Origin: JAHRAH01 sp051009015
Lineage (GTDB): Bacteria; Pseudomonadota; Gammaproteobacteria; Tethybacterales; Persebacteraceae
Direction of reading: 5' to 3'
Length of the DNA stretch: 6,678 bases
Assembly: GCA_051009015.1 (NCBI GenBank)
Contig: JBPCWZ010000050.1
Span: 1 to 6,678, forward strand
Within the stretch, counting starts at the first letter, position 1; each line of letters opens with the position of its first letter. The notes beneath the pieces were generated by a model. The model was not told the origin of the DNA. It ran no database searches and saw nothing but the letters and a program-made list of their open reading frames with translations. The position numbers and the translations under genes are program-made. Below are positions 5,412-6,678 of this stretch, one piece after another.

Positions 5412-6155
5412 ATGGAAAACCCGAAAGAAACGCCTTTGCATCTGGCGGCGAAAAATGGCGATACAGCCGAAGTTAACCGGCTGATAGCCGGCGGGGCGAA
5501 TATCGGGGCAAAAGACAATGATGACTTAACGCCTTTGCATTTTGCGGCATCCTGCGGTCGCACCGAAACCGTGCTTGCCCTTGTCAATGCGGGGGCGGAT
5601 ATCAGGGCAAAAGCAAAAATGGGCACGATTCCTTTGCATGATGCAGCAATATTTGGCAACTCCAGTGCTGCACTTGCCCTTGTCAATGCGGGGACGGACA
5701 TTAACGCAAAAGCAAACAACGGCGGAACACCTTTGCATTTGGCAGCATGGGCTGGTCGCACAATAACCACGCTTGTCCTTATCAATGCAGGTGCAGATGT
5801 TGACGCTAAAACGGAAAATGATTGGACGACTTTGCATATTGCGGCAGGGAATGGTCAAACCGAAACTGTGCTTGCTCTTATCAAAGCGGGGGCGGACATT
5901 AACGCAAAAGCAAACAAAGGCAACACGCCTTTGCATGTGGCGGCACAAAAGGGTCAAACCAAAATTGTGCTTACTCTTGTGAAAGCGAGGGCGGATATTG
6001 ACGCTAAAAATAACTATGATGAGACACCTTTGCATCATGCGGCAGGGAGTGGTCAAGACGAAACTGCATTTGCCCTTGTCAAAGCAGGGGCGGATGTATA
6101 TGCTCGCTCTTTTTGCGGATTAATGCCGTTAATGATTATGCCGAAATTGAAATAG
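5412..6155 (+). CDS. Ankyrin-repeat protein (seven 33-residue repeats)
   Basis: The 247-residue product is almost entirely ankyrin repeats, a protein-binding solenoid; no enzyme domain, signal peptide or membrane segment is visible, so it is probably cytosolic. Seven repeats start at residues 5, 38, 71, 104, 137, 170 and 203, each with a TPLH-type motif (IPLH in repeat 3, TTLH in repeat 5), then AA..G, a VLALV-type helix and GAD-type turn. An eighth starts at 236 and stops after 12 residues (GLMPLMIMPKLK), probably a C-terminal cap. At DNA level the units are 99 bp; repeats 3-4 and 5-6 look like copies of a 198-bp double unit. The gene has a good ribosome binding site and lies 81 bp behind the methyltransferase-HNH gene on the same strand, so it may be co-expressed. 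Partner and role are unknown. Its AT-richer codon use contrasts with the aminotransferase and BHMT genes, which may indicate transfer. Confidence 0.9.
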   Translation: MENPKETPLHLAAKNGDTAEVNRLIAGGANIGAKDNDDLTPLHFAASCGRTETVLALVNAGADIRAKAKMGTIPLHDAAIFGNSSAALALVNAGTDINAKANNGGTPLHLAAWAGRTITTLVLINAGADVDAKTENDWTTLHIAAGNGQTETVLALIKAGADINAKANKGNTPLHVAAQKGQTKIVLTLVKARADIDAKNNYDETPLHHAAGSGQDETAFALVKAGADVYARSFCGLMPLMIMPKLK

Positions 6156-6209
6156 CGGCGGGTTTGTAGATTCCCGTTTATTCGGGCAATTCATTACAAA
6201 ACCGCCGCT
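6154..6209 (+). terminator. Inverted repeat directly after the ankyrin gene
   Basis: AGCGGCGG (6154-6161), overlapping the stop codon, pairs with CCGCCGCT (6202-6209), and TTT/AAA extends it past one mismatch. Inside, CCCG (6173-6176) and CGGG (6183-6186) form a smaller hairpin. There is no T run after it, so it is only a possible terminator or mRNA 3'-end stabiliser. Confidence 0.4.
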
Positions 6210-6222
6210 TGCCGTCCTTGTC
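6183..6222 (+). repeat. 40-bp direct repeat, left copy
   Basis: This segment, from CGGGCA to CTTGTC, matches 6313-6352 at 35 or so of 40 positions, including the identical block ATTACAAAACCGCCGCTTGC. The offset is 130 bp. The two copies flank the pair of REP-like dyads at 6235 and 6275. Confidence 0.75.
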
Positions 6223-6231
6223 GCCCCCCTC

Positions 6232-6265
6232 GTCATTCCGGCGTACGCCGGAATCTCCTTTTGCC
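6232..6265 (+). repeat. REP-like GTCATTCC repeat, copy 5 (right of the MTase-ankyrin pair)
   Basis: The dyad ATTCCGGC (6235-6242), GTAC loop, GCCGGAAT (6247-6254) is followed by CTCCTTTTGCC. It is in the same orientation as the copy at 3941-3974 and shares its tail. This is the only copy whose loop is not of the GNRA type. Confidence 0.8.
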
Positions 6266-6274
6266 CTTTATGAG

Positions 6275-6294
6275 ATTCCGGCTTGCGCCGGAAT
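6275..6294 (-). repeat. REP-like GTCATTCC dyad, copy 6
   Basis: ATTCCGGC / GCCGGAAT stem, loop GCAA when read on the minus strand. It is inverted relative to the copy at 6232, so the two form a REP-doublet-like inverted pair about 60 bp long. Confidence 0.8.
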
Positions 6295-6312
6295 GACGGG
6301 GAGGTTTTTATG

Positions 6313-6352
6313 CGGGCATTGTATTACAAAACCGCCGCTTGCCGTTTTTGTC
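6313..6352 (+). repeat. 40-bp direct repeat, right copy
   Basis: This is the partner of 6183-6222. It differs mainly at two places before ATTACAAAACC and in GTTTTTG versus GTCCTTG. It looks like a duplication on either side of the inverted REP pair. Confidence 0.75.
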
Positions 6353-6388
6353 AAAGGTAAGGCAATGGTTTTTGCCGTCAATGGCATT

Positions 6389-6428
6389 ATAACAAATCGC
6401 CGCCCATCCGCCACCCGTGCTTTGTTAT
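6389..6428. repeat. 8-bp inverted repeat beside the composite unit
   Basis: ATAACAAA (6389-6396) and TTTGTTAT (6421-6428) are exact reverse complements separated by 24 nt. The right arm abuts the composite repeat starting at 6430, so it may mark the edge of the repeat block. Confidence 0.45.
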
Positions 6429-6429
6429 A

Positions 6430-6508
6430 GCCCTGAAAGGGCGTCCTGTTCATAGCACGGGGCAACGCCCCGTGACGGCATTTCAATTAATCAAGCCCTG
6501 AAGGGGCG
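6430..6508 (+). repeat. ~80-bp composite hairpin repeat, copy 3
   Basis: Core GCCCTGAAAGGGCG (6430-6443), central hairpin CACGGGGC (6456-6463), AAC loop, GCCCCGTG (6467-6474), AT-rich linker, then second core GCCCTGAAGGGGCG (6495-6508). Its orientation is opposite to the copies at 40-120, 534-616 and 6595-6675. Confidence 0.75.
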
Positions 6509-6678
6509 TCCCATTCTTTTGCAGGGCAAAGCCCGGCAAAAACCACAAATCCAAAACCCCGCCCGTTATGACATTCGCCGCCGTTGTTTTCGGTCGCCCT
6601 TTCAGGGCTTGTTTGTTTAATACGCCGATTCACGGGGCGTTGCCCCGTGCTATGACCATGCCGCCCTTTCAGGGCTTT
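6494..6678 (+). repeat. Long (185-bp) direct repeat, right copy
   Basis: This aligns end to end with 435-619 and runs off the window. It includes the GGGC-AAA-GCCC mini-hairpin, the GACATTCGCCGCC segment and a full composite unit (6595-6675). The span 6156-6678 contains no credible gene; its reading frames translate repeat sequence. Confidence 0.75.
6595..6675 (-). repeat. ~80-bp composite hairpin repeat, copy 4
   Basis: Core CGCCCTTTCAGGGC (6595-6608), linker, central hairpin CACGGGGC (6631-6638), GTT loop, GCCCCGTG (6642-6649), then core CGCCCTTTCAGGGC (6662-6675). With the inverted copy at 6430-6508 it forms a large nested palindrome spanning 6430-6675. Confidence 0.75.

Noticed and set aside
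6209..6430. Small + strand open frame (73 codons) in the right flank
   Set aside because: Its translation (for example FRRTPESP and IPACAGMTG) is the typical reading of GTCATTCC repeats, not a gene.
1..6678. Insertion sequence or transposase gene
   Set aside because: No transposase, integrase or recombinase is encoded in any frame I examined; the flanking repeats are non-coding only.
1..6678. tRNA or rRNA genes
   Set aside because: The hairpins lack a cloverleaf, a TTCGA-type T loop or any rRNA-like conserved stretch.

Overview
The window looks like a stretch of a GC-rich proteobacterial chromosome, most likely an alphaproteobacterium. The basis is the aminotransferase, whose N-terminal half follows the class Ib pattern I associate with alphaproteobacterial AatA proteins, together with a BHMT-type methyltransferase and abundant GTCATTCC...GGAAT dyad repeats. 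This placement is inference; there is no rRNA or other taxonomic marker. All five supported genes are on the + strand.

Layout. Positions 1-740 hold no credible gene. They are a dense field of short hairpin-forming repeats of at least two families: REP-like GTCATTCC...GGAAT dyads, and a roughly 80-bp unit built from small GCCCTGAAAGGGC hairpins around a larger CACGGGGC/GCCCCGTG hairpin. Next come three metabolic genes: a PLP-dependent aspartate/aromatic aminotransferase (845-2056), a betaine-homocysteine S-methyltransferase-like enzyme (2186-3250) and riboflavin synthase alpha chain (3320-3934). Terminator-like hairpins lie between the first and second and between the second and third of these, so they do not look like a tight operon. 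Amino-acid transamination, methionine regeneration and riboflavin synthesis are all housekeeping functions.

After a single REP-like dyad (3944-3963) comes an accessory pair: a beta-class DNA methyltransferase fused to a C-terminal HNH nuclease-type domain (4017-5330), and a seven-repeat ankyrin protein (5412-6155). This pair is bracketed by same-orientation copies of a 34-bp REP-like repeat, which fits an inserted or exchangeable cassette. From 6156 to the end the repeat field resumes, and its last 185 bp is a diverged direct copy of 435-619 near the left end.

The points most worth a second look are: the methyltransferase-HNH fusion paired with an ankyrin protein; the composite hairpin repeat family, with symmetric stem changes and mostly GNRA loops; and two genes (BHMT, methyltransferase) that have a -10-like hexamer exactly 7 nt before the ATG and little or no Shine-Dalgarno sequence, suggesting leaderless mRNAs.
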